A stretch of 64,000 bases of DNA from Apostichopus japonicus (Eukaryota > Echinodermata > Holothuroidea > Aspidochirotida > Stichopodidae), in NCBI RefSeq assembly GCF_037975245.1, contig NC_092567.1, positions 2,269,714-2,333,713 on the forward strand. Direction: 5' to 3'. Below the pieces are notes generated by a model. That model did not search any database. It was not told the origin of the DNA and worked only from the letters and a program-made list of their open reading frames with translations. Shown here piece after piece: positions 1 to 13,210 of the stretch. Every line of letters begins with the position of its first letter. Within the stretch, counting starts at the first letter, position 1. A program made the translations under genes and the position numbers.

Positions 1-144
1 AATTGTTGACATAAACGTAAATCAATTTACATCAATAATAAACTTTTATCTCCAACTGTGCTGTATGTAACGCACAACTTTCGATGACCCCCCCCCCCCC
101 CACAAGTAAGATGTATTAAATACATCAATGTAAGTGGTTCTTAC

Positions 145-208
145 CTATGTAGGAGTTAATGAATAGTACTTCAAAGTCTTCATCATGAGTTGTGAATTCA
201 GAAGTATT
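145..208 (-). CDS. internal exon of an unidentified minus-strand gene
   Basis: On the minus strand a pyrimidine-rich tract ending in TTCACAG precedes a 64-nt open stretch that ends at a good donor (ATAG then GTAAGAACC). Entering in phase 0 it reads NTSEFTTHDEDFEVLFINSY and leaves in phase 1. The phase fits the exon at 1321-1367, which leaves in phase 0, so both may belong to one gene running off the left edge. The acidic, hydrophobic composition looks like real protein, but I recognise no family. The splice sites are seen directly; joining it to the upstream exons is inference. Confidence 0.5.
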
Positions 209-1320
209 CTGTGAAGGATGTAAAAGGTAGCATCTTTTATATTCTTTACTACCAGTTGCGGGAAATGTTCTACTAATTCTACTTCTAGTTCTTACTTCTT
301 GTACTTCTTGTTCTACTTCTTCTAATTCAGCTTGAAATAATCTTAATTCTCAAAGACTTGTTTACCAGTTCAGGTTGTGCCCAGGAAAGGGATTCAAAAC
401 TGGCTTTGGTCAATAAACCTTTTATTGTCATTTTTGTTTGAGTAATTGAAACGTATAAAAATGCATTGTAACGCCCATCATCTTGCCAATTTGAGTAAAA
501 AATAAACAGTATTTAGTTAAGGTAAAATTTTAACATCATTAAAACAACATTCTAAACACCCATGTGAAACTGGTGACATATGTGAAATAGTCATTTTTAA
601 AAAGTCTGCCTCAAGCAGTGGCAGTGCTATGGGGGAGGGGATGGCAATTTCCTCCCTCCTCCAATCAGATCTTCTACTTATCGAAAAATATAAGGAGCTA
701 GGCTAATGGCAAACTCCGCACATTAGACCCCTTCCCCACATCAGTGTTATATTTTTAGCACTCCCCCATTAAATATATAGCTTGACCCCCTTGTTGCCCC
801 CCAGAATTGCCATGGCTGGTGCCGTGCCACTGGCCCCAAGAAATAAAAATAACAAAACAAGAGAAGGTAGTTGTGGTTGTCCAGCAGGTAAGGAGGAAAT
901 CAATGAGGAGAGAAGATGGTGTCAGTATGATAATTATTAATTAAATACAATATGGAAAGTTTAATGGTGCATTAAACTTTTCAACTGCTGAAAATATGTT
1001 ATAAACATTGGTTATAATTTCCAACACAACTCAAACACTGTCTAAAAATTGCAAGTAAGATGAGTTAGCAAGAAATTTTTTAATTGAACACATGACATAC
1101 AGTACATGGGTACTGAAGAAAGTAATTGCATGCACTGCTAGAAACAGATGGCAATATTAGAAAGCAGGGAGGATTCAGCAGCCTGGGGAGGGAGTTAGGG
1201 AGGGGTTCCCTTCCCATTGCTTTTCATCGCTTTTTCTTGCAGTACAAAATACAAATTGCAGTCTTATTTTAAGCCAGCTCTTTGAAAAATGCTATGTAAC
1301 CCTCTTTCCTGGGATACTAC
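209..1320. other. intron-like sequence, no gene seen
   Basis: AT-rich DNA between the candidate exons at 145-208 and 1321-1367. I see no further exon with paired splice sites, no long open frame and no recognisable repeat. If the gene model is right this is intron. Confidence 0.3.
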
Positions 1321-1367
1321 TTGAGATGACAGTGGCAGAGCTCCTTCAATGAAGAAATCACAGGAAC
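1321..1367 (-). CDS. candidate internal (or terminal) exon, same gene
   Basis: A minus-strand acceptor (TTTTATATTATAG) opens a frame reading SCDFFIEGALPLSSQ after a split glycine codon. A weak donor (CAA then GTAGTA) would end a 47-nt exon in phase 0, matching the next exon at 145-208. If the donor is not used, the frame continues about 19 codons to a TAA near 1264, which would make this the last exon. The entry phase matches the exit of the 42-nt exon at 2209-2250. No recognised domain. Confidence 0.4.
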
Positions 1368-2208
1368 CTATAATATAAAATCACATGGATTGCAACTTAA
1401 GTCATATTGTCTTGGGGAGAGTCATAATTTTTGGGGGGCACCTACAGCAAGGAGGGTCTATTACATGGAGAGGTCACCTTCTTCATGAATCATGATTTCT
1501 GGAAAACTTTGTCTAAAGCCTCTCTAAACTAGAGCTCCATGTTACTGCTGTGGCCTAGCTTAGGAGTGAACGAGACAGTCCATGGGGGTCTAACATTATG
1601 ATAAACACACGAACAGTGCAGAAGGATCTTGCCATGCACATGGTTACTTTTGAATAGGCATGAAACTTGATTACAAGCCAATATTGACTTACAATATAAT
1701 ATGTCTGCAACATAGACAACCAATTCATTTATATATAACTGCAAAAGAAATCCATTGAATTACTTATGTTTGTTCATGTTGTGTACAAGCAACATTCTAT
1801 AAGTCATTACAAATACTGTACTATAATGTTTCATTACTTGAGCAATGAGCATGCCTGTGCAAGCTATTTGCCTTAGGTCTGGTCAATATGGTCACCACAT
1901 CCATATCACATGTATTACTAATCAACTATTTATAAATTTATGTCACACAGGTAGATCTATACAGATATCAATAATAAATCTAGTAAGAAATATTCCAAAC
2001 AATATATTCGGTTGTTAATTGGCATTATGGTAATAATCCTTAAGATTTGTCAATTAATCGTTATCTAAATATTCTGGGAGCCTCCTGGGGGGGGGGGGGG
2101 CATCTTTGAAAAAATGATCAACAATGAAAATGGTTAAACAGCTCAGGCTAAAGGTTTAACAAAGTTAACATAACTGCACTGAAACACAAGTTCCATTTCA
2201 ATCCTTAC

Positions 2209-2250
2209 CTTGAGCCTCCTTCTCGCCATGGCCACAAGCCAAATGTCTCG
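2209..2250 (-). CDS. candidate 42-nt micro-exon, same gene
   Basis: The acceptor TATCTTTGTAG and donor CAAG/GTAAGG enclose exactly 42 nt. In the frame that joins cleanly to the exon at 1321-1367 it reads RHLACGHGEKEAQ, with split codons at both ends. Other frames are also open, so the reading is a choice made on phase compatibility. The function is unknown. Confidence 0.4.
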
Positions 2251-2317
2251 CTACAAAGATAGATTAAAATTTAATTGATCATGATAACTCTATGTGTAGC
2301 CATGTCAACACACAAAA

Positions 2318-2599
2318 TTATGATATCCAATCAAGGCCATGGTATAAAATTTCCAAAATTAAATCATCCACCCATTGGTAGCTGACATAGGGTAGCAAAC
2401 ATAAGTCCACTATGATTCTTATAATTAATCTAAAGCTCTCCTCAGAGTTAAAGAATAGTATCCAAATTGGCCTGAATTCGAAATTGCCAATACCACCATC
2501 AACAGTAATACAATTGTAGTACAAGTGATATTCATCACAAATTGATAAAACTAAATCAAAAACATCGGGACACTCCATGTAGAGATATCCTTGTGCCAT
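2318..2599 (-). CDS. 93-residue open frame with good start context, possible first exon
   Basis: The ATG sits in a favourable context (AAAATGG) just after an in-frame stop, so the start is well defined. The product begins MAQGYLYMECPDVFDLVLS and is rich in aromatic and aliphatic residues (for example FEFRPIWILFF). It ends at TAA after GLDWIS. I see no convincing GT donor inside that would join it to the 42-nt exon downstream, so it may be a separate short gene, or a first exon with a non-obvious donor. The sequence on the 5' side (2600-3250) has more CpG than its surroundings, as a promoter might. No family recognised. Confidence 0.35.
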   Translation of the reverse strand: MAQGYLYMECPDVFDLVLSICDEYHLYYNCITVDGGIGNFEFRPIWILFFNSEESFRLIIRIIVDLCLLPYVSYQWVDDLILEILYHGLDWIS

Positions 2600-5500
2600 T
2601 TTATGCTAGTACTGTAGTACAAGTAGGCCTACTGTAGGTTAATTATTGGGCTATTAGGGATAGGCCAACTGCTACTTTACAGATTGCGTCACATTTAAAA
2701 GTTACGTGAGCCGAGCCGAACAATCTTAACTTTTGGCTACACAAGCGAGGACCTAACGTTGTGAAGTCGGATTATTACTAGGCGTGGTATATATTAACTA
2801 AACTAGGCCTAGGCTAGCATAGGTATATACCTAAACAGTTAGTTTGTGTTACAAAGGCTCAAGATATCATAGCATTAATAATATCGCTAAACGTTAGGCT
2901 ACTGTATTGAGGTCTGACCTATCTAACGCTACCTGCTACTTTGAGTCCTCACCTGTCACGAAAAACCATATTCACAATTTCACATACAAAGCCAAGTCAA
3001 ACTTTTGATTTACCCTAAAACAAAACTATTACCTGACCAAATCTAAGTTGGAAATGAACGAAAGAAATGTAAAACAGGAATGATCCTTACCGACGTGATT
3101 AATTGAGTGACGTTTTCCTTCAAGAATTCAACGTGTGTGCTTACGTACGTAGATTGCGTAGCGTTCCGTCATAAACTTACCAATTAGCGAGGACTCGGAG
3201 CGCGCGAAAACTTTTTTCACGTAATGTTCAAATTGGGGGCGCTATTAAATTATCGATAGGTGTGTGACTTACTGGTCATTGAAACTGTGTGTAGGCAGTA
3301 ACACAGATTCGTAATTTACGATCCAAACGTGGACTTTGCTAAAACTTCGTCAAGATAACAGGGGGGAAGCTTTGTTGCGGTTGCACGTATATTCTTCCGA
3401 GGACCCGCATTTTAGTCCTCGCTTGTCATTTTGGTCCTCGGTTGACGGGTGTGTTATCAGGTCCAAGTCCTCGGTCAGCTAGAAATGTAAACGCACACAT
3501 GTACATCCTCAGACAAAAGGTGTGTAGTCAAGTCATCGTCCTTGGAGGTCCGATATTACAAACACACCCACACACATATAGACATACACACACACTCTCC
3601 GTCTGCATGAATGCATACGTTACGATTATCATCGAAACCAAAACAACGTTAATGCTTGAAGTCAGATTGATGAACAGTGAAGTGTTCAAACTTGCTTAAA
3701 TTTACAGGTCAAGCACTCTTCACCTTGGTTTTATTGATAAAATTTATCTATAAAACTATATATCGCCGAGTTTGTCGTCCTGTGTAATGTGTATTACATC
3801 ATGTGGCTGGGGTTAAAACAATGTGTAGTGTTGAGATAACTGAGCGTGTGTATACATACGAAATCGGTCAACAAAGTTGACAGAAGATAGTGACTTACTT
3901 TAATTAGGTATGCAAAATTCGGGTTTATGGTTCTTCAACAGTTCCAAAACTTCGATCATGTCTTACGTAATCGTTGGTTTATTGAGAGCAAAAAACATTG
4001 TTGAAAAATTGGCAACGCGTTACGTAAACGCTGAAACACCAAGCCCACCCGTCACGAAGTGTACACACTTTATCTTGCATTCTTATGCCTAGAGGTCTAT
4101 GCGTAGAGTATTCATGTTTCTCTTCATGCGTTCTGAAAGCGTAGACTCGCGATATTTAGACACAATTACTTTACATGTTTTCACCCTATTTGCTGCGATT
4201 TGACTTAAGGAAAACCCCGGATGTGCAACCGACGGAATACAATAACCCACAGATCTCTACTAACTGTATTTCTAGGAACACAACACCTCTCCTTCGGTTT
4301 CTTTTCTGTTTAATTTTCCTTTCTTTTTCTTTTTACTTGTCGACCATGCATGTTACTATCACAATATACTTATGTTCTGTTTTAATCAGCATACCACCAT
4401 GATTCATGTAAAACATCGCAAATTATGACGCAATGAATTCGTTTCAATTGCTTCACTTTTCCTTCTCAGCAACAAAACTAAATTAACCGTGGCCATATTT
4501 ACGACCTGGATATGACCCTGACAGTTGTATAAGTGGTTATTCTGATTGTTAACTTGTAGGTTCATTCATTGTGTACCGGGGATATAAATATGTACTTCAT
4601 TTTGTTAGCGTGTGTTATAAATATAATGTAAACCATTTTGAAGAAAGTTCTGAAGGCGATGATGACAGCCTTCTAAGCCTTTCTAAATTCGCTAAAAACA
4701 GTTGCAAATTTGAAATCGATTTCTAGTTGTCGTTATCCATTATACATTTTAATCTTCGATAGAATAATTTAATCATTTTCGCCTGTTCTGTGTAGATAAA
4801 AAAGAACTAGTGCAGTATATAATTCGATATTTAAAAGATAAAAGATCTCATCAAACGAATCTTTCTCCCTGCTAAACACGAGTAATATTTTATCTCCACC
4901 GTTTAACTGTTTAATCAACTTCACAGAACAAAAGTGTTCTCCATAAACTAGGCAATTAAGAACCCGCAATGTTTGTAGTCACATATTAGATATGTGAGTT
5001 ACATTAAGGGCTATTTAATTATGTGCTAATTAGGCAGACTTCCATATACCAACGAGAAGTACATAAATGGAAAAAAAAACGAAGAAAGGGAAATAAAACA
5101 ATCCTTCTATCAAATTAGGGAGAGGAGCAAGTGAGGGATGTATTAAACAACCAAGGTAATCAAGTTTACTCATTTAAAATATATAAACAAAGAATAATGA
5201 GAACACGTTGTAATATCACGGCATATGACATGCTAACCCGTATTGAACAAAATGCATTATTCTCAGCCACTGCTAGACACAGACTGACCTACTTATCGTC
5301 AGTTTCCATGGTTACGTTGTATGGCAGTGACCCCATTCCAGGTGTACACTAAACGCGTGTCTCGTTTATCTTTCTATTCATTATCTTTAACTATGGCTCG
5401 TGTCATCTATTATTATGTTAATTACTGTAGGTATTTACGGGAGATCCAGGTGTGTCATCTCTACTGCTAACTTATTTTTCTTTAGAAATAAATTGTGTGA

Positions 5501-6929
5501 ATCAATCGTCTGTGCAGAAAACTAGTTATTAAGTAGATTCGGCCTACTGTGTGTACTAAAACGGTGATATTATCGGGTAGAAACATAGAATGGATTTGAA
5601 GGGCCATCTAAAAAACGAGTATGTACCATGGGGAGGGGGTGGCAAAGGGAGAGTGGTGATGTGTCCAGATAAGGTGTCCGAAGGGGAGTGGGGCAGAGGG
5701 GTTTATGTAACTACTAAATAGTTTTCTCTTTTCTTTCGAGATTTGGGTGAGGCGCGGTTGGGAAGGAGGGGGAGGGGGGGGGGTGGGTGGCGGGTGCGAC
5801 TTAAATATATTCTTTTTTTAGTAACACGTCAGCTGTAAGTTGAAGATGTTACTGATTACTTTCCGAATGGTGAGGACGGAAAGGAGAAGCTTTTACGAGG
5901 TTTGATATGTAAGACCAAACATGGCAAGATGAGAAGCGAGAGGAGGGGTTGGTTGGGGGGGGGGGAGGGGGTCTTGGAGGATTAAATAACACTATATTGT
6001 AAAGGACGAACTAGGGACGTCATGATCGAATCAAGTATGAAGTAACATTAATACGAGGAATATTAAAATATTAAACAGTTTTTGTTTAAAGTTATAAATT
6101 ATACAAAGCTGAAAGCTCTTGGTTAAATTTTTCATTATTGTTGATAATTATGTTAAAATATAAGCATAAATCATATTTAAGCTATTTTGTATAACATTGT
6201 ATTTCTAACTATAGAGAAGAAATTGATGTAGTTTAAGCGGATTAAATTTGAACCTTTGAAATTTATCAGATATACAGATTTGCCTTTAATGATATTTATG
6301 GCAATACATTTTTTTAACTATGTAGTTAACTCAATTGCAGTTATATATTTCCTTCTATTTAACTTTTATTTTGTTTTAATTAGTAACTTATTTTGAGTAA
6401 CTATTTTTTAAATGTTGACAACTAAAACTATTTTATTGGTTGCTTCTTTTGTATGACTTTCAGTTTTGCTAGAGTATCATAATCTGATCAAAAATTTGAG
6501 GAGTTTATGCTATTATTATTGCCATCATTTTACTACTTTAAAATTAATAACGATTTTCAATCTCTTTTGTTTCTTAAATTAATTGTACATAATTGAAAAT
6601 CAACTATTTCGGAGGTTTCAGTCAAAATTAACAGTTATTCCTTATAAAACTTTACTTTAGAATATTAATTTTACTCGCTAGAATTATTAAAATCCAATTT
6701 CCTTGTCTATATATCTCTTATTTTATCCTAATAAACATTCCTGTAATTCTAAAACCTATTTAGCTATTAAAATAAATTCAACTAAACTAATTAAATAACA
6801 TCCTTGACATGAAAATACAGCAGACTTTACATTATATTATGTTAGTTTAATATTGATAACTTTTATTAATTCAATTAATTCCCTGTTTAACTGTTATGTT
6901 GATTCTAGCATCTACACCGGAATACTTAC
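2600..6929. other. intergenic, no supported gene
   Basis: The part next to 2600-3400 contains several CpG and could hold the promoter of the minus-strand gene. From 3400 onward only short open frames of chance quality are present. G-rich patches lie at about 5630-5800 and 5945-5975 (runs of seven or more G). From about 6040 the DNA becomes strongly AT-rich up to the LRR exon. Confidence 0.4.
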
Positions 6930-7138
6930 CTCAGCTCCTTCAAGCTTGTACACTGTGAGGAGTAAGACAAGATGGCCGCCAACTCTTCATTAGTTAGTCT
7001 CCTGTTGATGTCAGAGATCACCAGCTTCTGGAGAGAACTCAGGATAGAGAGAGAGAGACCAGACTGAAGGATAATGTTCAGACCAGACTCATCAACTCTA
7101 GGAGAGCAGGCTACTAGACTCACACGGGAGATAGGAAT
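6930..7138 (-). CDS. LRR exon of an NLR-like receptor gene
   Basis: A clean minus-strand exon. The acceptor CTATTCTTTCATTCTAG and donor GAG/GTAAGTATT enclose 209 nt, open throughout, entering in phase 0 and leaving in phase 2. It begins IPISRVSLVACSPRVDES and continues through LSSLQKLVISDINRRLTNEE to SYSSQCTSLKEL. The spacing of leucines (LNIILQSGL, LSSLQKLVIS, CTSLKEL) follows ribonuclease-inhibitor-type leucine-rich repeats, as found at the C-terminal end of NLR proteins expanded in echinoderms. NACHT and death-fold exons are not in the window and no adjacent LRR exon is evident, so this could be one exon of a long-intron gene or an orphan remnant. No frame damage is visible. The LRR assignment is by pattern; NLR membership is inference. 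Confidence 0.65.
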
Positions 7139-10100
7139 CTAGAATGAAAGAATAGAGTTACTGATAACAGAGTAGATATATATTGGATTTGGTTAGGATT
7201 AGAATAATTATTATGATATTATAAATAATAAAAATAACGAAATAAAAATAAAGGAAAGTTAAAGCGATAAACTAAGACATTTAGGTCGTGTTTATTTGTA
7301 ATAAGAAATAAATTGATAGAACGGAAATATGGGATTGATTTTAAGGGGAGACAAATATAAACAGGAATAATTAGATTAGATTAGATTAGAGAAAAATAAA
7401 GTGGTAATGTAGGATTAAAGGGTTAGTTTGATTGTTTTACAATTAAATTATTCATTAAAGTTTTTATAGCTAGTAAGGTTTAATAAAATAAGAATGCGAG
7501 GCTACATATTTTTATTTATTAGTTAATAGGAAACAAATCTCAATGACGGGTTGAGAATTTTATAAGAAATGGGTCAATAATAATTGAGATTATCTATCTT
7601 TTGAAGAAAAATATTGATCAAATTTATTTGTATTTTTATTTAGAACTTTCAGAAGGAAAATGTAATTTAATGTTATAGGAATCATGAAAAGGAAACTTCT
7701 ACTCTAACTAATACCAGGTTTTTATAAAGTATAAGGAGAGTTTGAAGAATTATATTTAAATCAATAGGTTGTTTCGTATAATTAAAATGCAGTTTAGAGA
7801 AGCAGATGTACGGTAGATCAAATTCAAGTTTCCAGAGAGAAGGTTGACGAGGCTTAAACTCAAAATTTAATTTACAAATTATTTCATTATTAATCCAAAT
7901 CCGACTATTCTGCTTGAATTATAATTATTTCTAATTAATATGATTTGTTTAAAGATGATGTCCATCTGTGTTTAATTAGTTAATTATCAAATTCATTCCT
8001 AAGTTACGGTTTGAGTGTGACATAACTTCTAGTAGATTTTTTCGAAATGTAACATTTTTCTTTCTTTGTGTTTGTAGATATTCCTAAATTGGGTATTGCT
8101 TATGATTTTAACTTTCTAAACTTTATCGTTTCTTCCAATTAAATAGTAACATCCGCTAATTATATATTTTTTTTTACAAATAATATTGTTATCTGTAAAC
8201 ACTTCATATCCTTGAGGGTTTAATTATACTAATTAATTATTACTTTTAAGTTTAATCGGGTTGATTGGGTCTTCATTGAAATATCTTCTGTTACATGGAG
8301 TTCATCGGGTGTGAACAGTTAGCGGAACATTTAACGTTTGAGCTACGGCTCTGGCGAACTTCTGCTATTGAGAGTTGCAGCAGGGTAAAATAGGTGGCGC
8401 ACTTTAAATTCAAAACCATTTTACTTTTTAAACATCATGTGGCCATAAGTCTGTTGGCTTGGAAATGACGGACAGTTTTTATAATTATGTGGGCAAAATT
8501 AAGACAAACCAGCTGTCAGTAGAACACCACGATCTAGTTGCTCCTGGAAAAACATGGACGAAAGATTCCTTTTAATAACTATGTATTGCATTTGATTATT
8601 ATTAGACTTAATAGGAAAACTGTTTTATAGAGGCTCAAAGCTCTGGGCCCTATACAGTATTTAACAAAGGTATATTTCATATAAAGTGTCAGGTATATTG
8701 GCAGGAGTATGGTCATTCAACTAATCAGTTATTAAATAACATTATTTCAGTTAGCCTGCTCGGTAAAAAAGCTGCAGGTTTCTCACACAAGTGGCTCAAA
8801 TGTCCGACCTGGTAGATTTAATAAGTTAGGTGATTAAAATGATAATTTTGGAATGTTATAGATTGACTTGTATTAATGCGTATAAGGCTATGTTATGTAC
8901 GATTAAAATCGAGTTGAACCATTTTCTGTGATTTAAATTTTTTTGAGGAATAACAAAGTTTCTAGAGTTTGTCTATTGATACATTTTGTTAGCTAGAATG
9001 AAGTAAATGTTAGGCATCAGTACACCTAGAATGTTAATCGCTGGTTTCATTCTTCGCTTAATTTAAGATCCCTAAAGAAAACTCAGTGTCTCGATTGTAT
9101 TTTATTCAATTCCTTTATAGTTAAGATATGCTTTAACTTGGACTTTTCTGATATTCAGTCAGCAACCAGGCTAAGATCTCTATTATTTATGAGTTAGATT
9201 TGCTAAGCATGTCCTCTCGCTAAAAGTAGATAATTATAGTTTTTCGAAGGTGATGAGTGAGTTTTCTAACATAGCCTAACTTTATTACTACTAGTCTAGC
9301 TTATAGCCTAACTAAGTTTGGCCTGGCCGCTTTCCCCCTCTAGCCTATGCCTCTATACCATACCGTCAAATTATCTCACTTATCAATGAACGCTGTCTTA
9401 ACTATTAACAGTGGTTCCTCTCCATTAAATAATCCATCTTATTAACCAACAAGTCAATGGTAACAAACAACTCCCAGTCTCCCACGAATATAATACATAC
9501 TCTGGAGCTCCACTAATGTAACACTAAAACATTCGTTGTCAGTGATAGATACTAGATGTGAACAGGTATTCAATAGCATATATACAGGTGTTTTCCAGCT
9601 GTTCGCGGGTGATGTTTGAAATTTGTAACAGACATTTTGGCGCCAATAGAAGTAAATGTACGAGAGATGTAACGTTATACATACCCGGTGAAAACAGACA
9701 GTTTGAAAACTGACGTCGATTGGGTATGTCTTAAGGAAGGGGTCGAGGAAGTAAATAATACAACACAACCTATATCAATTAGATCAAGCTATCATTGACA
9801 TTTCTACCTAAGCGGTAGGGTGTTAGTTCCCGTGCACCCCTCCCCCTCCCCCACCACCGGTTAAAATTTGGGCAAATAGCATTTCATGTACACATTCCCC
9901 CACCCTATTATCTGCTAGTGGATGCATAAACAAGCAATAAACACAAAAGTTTGAATACCGTCGGTTTCAAATGATTTAAAGAGTACATGTTTAATGAATA
10001 ATAAAACCTACATGGAATAACATAAATTGAACAGCCTTGCTCTCCGTCCTACACATCTTGCAGACACATCGCGCAGACAAAACGTGTCTGTGTCAAGTTA

Positions 10101-10160
10101 CATTTTTGTTTTTACATATATTCACTAAATCATCATGAAATTATCGGAATAAACGTAACT
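7139..10160. other. AT-rich intergenic or intron DNA, no gene seen
   Basis: Very AT-rich with short simple repeats such as (TTAGA)4 near 7373-7391. No exon with matching acceptor, donor and open frame was found. If the LRR exon belongs to a long gene, part of this is its upstream intron. Confidence 0.4.
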
Positions 10161-10752
10161 CAGGCGCGTATCCAGGATTTTCAAACCCGGGGGGCGCGAA
10201 TTACTATCTAAGCGGAGCGCCACCATCGGTTGGCGCGCAGCGTACAAGAAAATTTCTTGTTTTGAAACCCCCCAGATCACCGGAAACGGCACTTCTCGGG
10301 CTTGAAATGACCAACCATCAGATGTACACCTTTTGCCTGAGAACCAAGTATTTCCTAATAGTTTTTTTTTTTCCATCCATAACCTTTTAGAAGATTGTCA
10401 ACCCGGCACACATCATGTTCGACCTGATCGCATCTCCTGTGGGTCTTTGCTTTGTAGGTGATTCTACGTCCCGGCCCACAATACCCGTCAGCCCCACTTT
10501 TCAAGGTTTTAAGCCCCATATTTGTTCAGAACTTGAAAATTCCCATTTCTCGTGAATAAACTCACTTCAAAACATAGCCATAATGTTGTACAAAATTTCA
10601 TCTATGGACATGCAATATAGAAAAAACTTCCTTCAACCCCTAACAGACCGGTCAAAATTGCACGAGTAGAGGGAAGTGTGATGTAGAATGTTGGTCAGAA
10701 ATTTTCGAAAATTCAGACACAGTTAATTTATTGATGTACAAATATTAAAACC
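10161..10752 (+). repeat. family C element, uninterrupted copy
   Basis: Starts CAGGCGCGTATCCAGG, followed by a GGGG-rich stretch and then the shared core at about 10206-10305. The same 590 bp recur at 36328-36850 plus 47010-47072, where a P-like transposon splits them at GAATGTTG. Here that octamer is single (10686-10693), so this copy records the empty site. No matching right terminus is obvious, so the copy may be truncated. It encodes nothing recognisable. Confidence 0.7.
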
Positions 10753-12328
10753 TGTAATAACGGCTATTATAAAACTTGGTTGAAGGAAATGAAAAAATAG
10801 CAGATATTTCCGAAACCGAACACTACACACATAGGCGTAGAAGGCGCGGCGGCAGTGGCGGAACTAGGGGTATTGGTCAGGAGTGGCGAGAATGGTCTGA
10901 AGGGGTGTTTCGACACTATCAGAGCCTTATATAGAGAGAGTTGCGACAACTGAAATTTGGGCGCCATTTTGGGGCCAAATGGGCAACATACAGTATGTGT
11001 GGGAATGGGCGTTCAGGTGGATAGGGGAATTTTTCGATGGCATTGTAGAAGTGTGAGCGGGATTCTGGGTTTTATTTTTGGCCTGATAAAGTTGTGGTGC
11101 TTTTGGGCGCCGAGGCTGTGTAAGTAAGGCGTCGAGTGTCGAACGGGAGGGGGGGGGGGGAGGGATTGGCTGCGCTCAAGTTCAAGGGGATGAGGTTGGC
11201 ACATTTGGAAGTCCAAATTCAACAGTTGATATTCTGGTACGGTAAAATTGTATTATGACTGGTTATATATCATATTGTAACACATATTGCACAGTTGCGG
11301 AATAATGTACATTCTTCCATTGTTGCCATGGTAACCAAACAAAGCCTGTGATTGGTCAAAATTGGGATTAACTGTAACTTGAGCTAGCAATGGCTGATGA
11401 AGTTGATATTTGGACATGTGACTGGTACTGACATGGTGCACAGAATCATGAAGCTAGGTCTTTGAAAATTGGTTGCTATGGTAACTAAATGGACCAATCA
11501 CATCAGGCTTGGGGCGATTACATCTGAATGTAATCGATTACGATTACTTGAGAATGTATGATTACGATTACAGCCTAAAGTTGAAGTAATCGATTACATT
11601 GTAATGTAATCGTGATTACAATCATGATTACATTGTGGTTACTTGCACAATCCTCTGCATATCTGTTTAATATAACTCTCTGCCGGGAAATAGGGCAATG
11701 AAATAGGGCAAGGGAAGGGCATTTACAGTATATACGGACAAAATCGTGGAAGTATATCAACAATTCCTACCAGGCATTACACATTTATGCCTTAACACGT
11801 TTAAGATGTGTAACCCATAAGTCCAGTAAAAAATACATTTTAAACAGACAAAGAGTAAACAGACAAATACTAAAGTAAAACAAATGAAGATTTTCATGCA
11901 ACACTATATTTTGTAAACTAATAATTTCTGCATAGCAGCAAAACTAAAAACTGTTTTACATTATAACACCAAAATAAAACTAAACAGCTTTGAAATGGGG
12001 CATTCCACAGTACATGGGACATGGAAGGCCAAAATAAAAGTAAATTATTTTCATCAAAAAGTGGTCAACTCTGGTAAAGAAAATTCTGATCCACCAAAAT
12101 ACTTAATTTGCAGTGATTTTTTTGAACAGAATAATTCAGGTGATAAAAAATCTCATCCCAACATCGCAACTTTCCTGATCAGAACTTGTTAAAAATAGAC
12201 CATTTTCATGCCTGAAATTTATGCTCTGTTTTCTGTGCCACAGATGTTAACTATGCGTGTATGTACACTGCACAGTGCACCATACATAGCTGTAAGGACT
12301 GTGTGGTGTAACCCACAGTCCTGGTTAT

Positions 12329-12985
12329 CAGGGATGTAAGTGCAGCCACAAAAACCCCGGAAAACTATTCGGAGAAAACGGGGGAATGTCGTCCTAACGC
12401 ATCCTACTCCTAGCTCTGAATACTTACGCACTATCGTTATGTTAGGCTAGCTCAAAACTATTAGCGCTCTAACACATCATACCCCTAGTTCTGACTACTT
12501 ACACACTATCGTTATGTTAGGCTAGCTCCAAGTAACGAATACGTCGCAGCGAAATCCGGAATAAAAAACAGTCTCACATTTGAAAGCGATCACGAATATC
12601 GACTATCATATGCGTATCCCGTAGATTTAGCCGCTCACAAATATCACAAGCGTTATTTCCGAAACTTATGTCGAGCACCAGCAGTTACGAATCAACGTGA
12701 ATTAGGCAAGGTTTTTCAACGACAGAAATGAGCTATGGCGATTTGAAGTTCGCACGTACGCAACGATGTTCACATGGCACACACAATGTTGTACAGTGCA
12801 ATGCGATGTGTAACAGGAAATGGTATTTTGGTTGATCGATGAGTGAAAATTGAAGTTAGCTTGCTGCAACGGGCCAGGCATTTTTGCCGCGTTGTGTATT
12901 TGATATTTGTACAATTTTGTGGAACTTTATTGGAATTAAAAAAAAAACCGGATTTCCGTAAAAATACGGAAGATTTACATCCCTG
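12329..12985. mobile_element. hAT-like MITE nested in transposon A
   Basis: Ends CAGGGATGTAA and TTACATCCCTG form inverted repeats, and TGGTTAT is duplicated at 12322-12328 and 12986-12992. It holds a tandemly duplicated stretch of about 75 bp (around 12395-12455 and 12475-12530, sharing ACTATCGTTATGTTAGGCT). No open frame of interest. Assigned to hAT-like by the CAG terminus and the 7-8-bp duplication. Confidence 0.75.
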
Positions 12986-13057
12986 TGGTTATGGACTAGG
13001 CTAGGCCTAGTGTTACGAATCTTAGTTCATTGTACTAGGCCTAGGTGAAGTACTCAC

Positions 13058-13210
13058 ATCACAAAGTTTGTGATTGGAGTTCGCCTTCCAGGGAAGCCTG
13101 TTTACTTTTGCCTCCCATGTTTTCCTCCTATCTAGGTTTGTTGGGAATCTGAAAAGTTTTGAACCGTTTTCGGGTCGATTTGAACAGCCCAACGCTGAAC
13201 AGCCAGGCAT
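13058..13210 (-). CDS. THAP-domain first exon of a P-type transposase
   Basis: Starts at an ATG giving MPGCSALGCSNRPENG, continues SKLFRFPTNLDRRKTWE and ends SNHKLCD at the donor GAT/GTGAGTA. The exon is 153 nt (51 codons) and ends in phase 0. The C2CH zinc-ligand pattern of THAP domains is present: Cys4, Cys9 and Cys50. The expected His falls just past the splice site, so the second exon should begin with it. The FP and central Trp are the usual conserved residues. THAP domains bind the transposon ends in P-type transposases. The frame is intact, but I found no second exon inside this element, so the gene is probably truncated. An in-frame upstream extension exists; this Met is chosen because THAP domains start at it. 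Confidence 0.75.
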
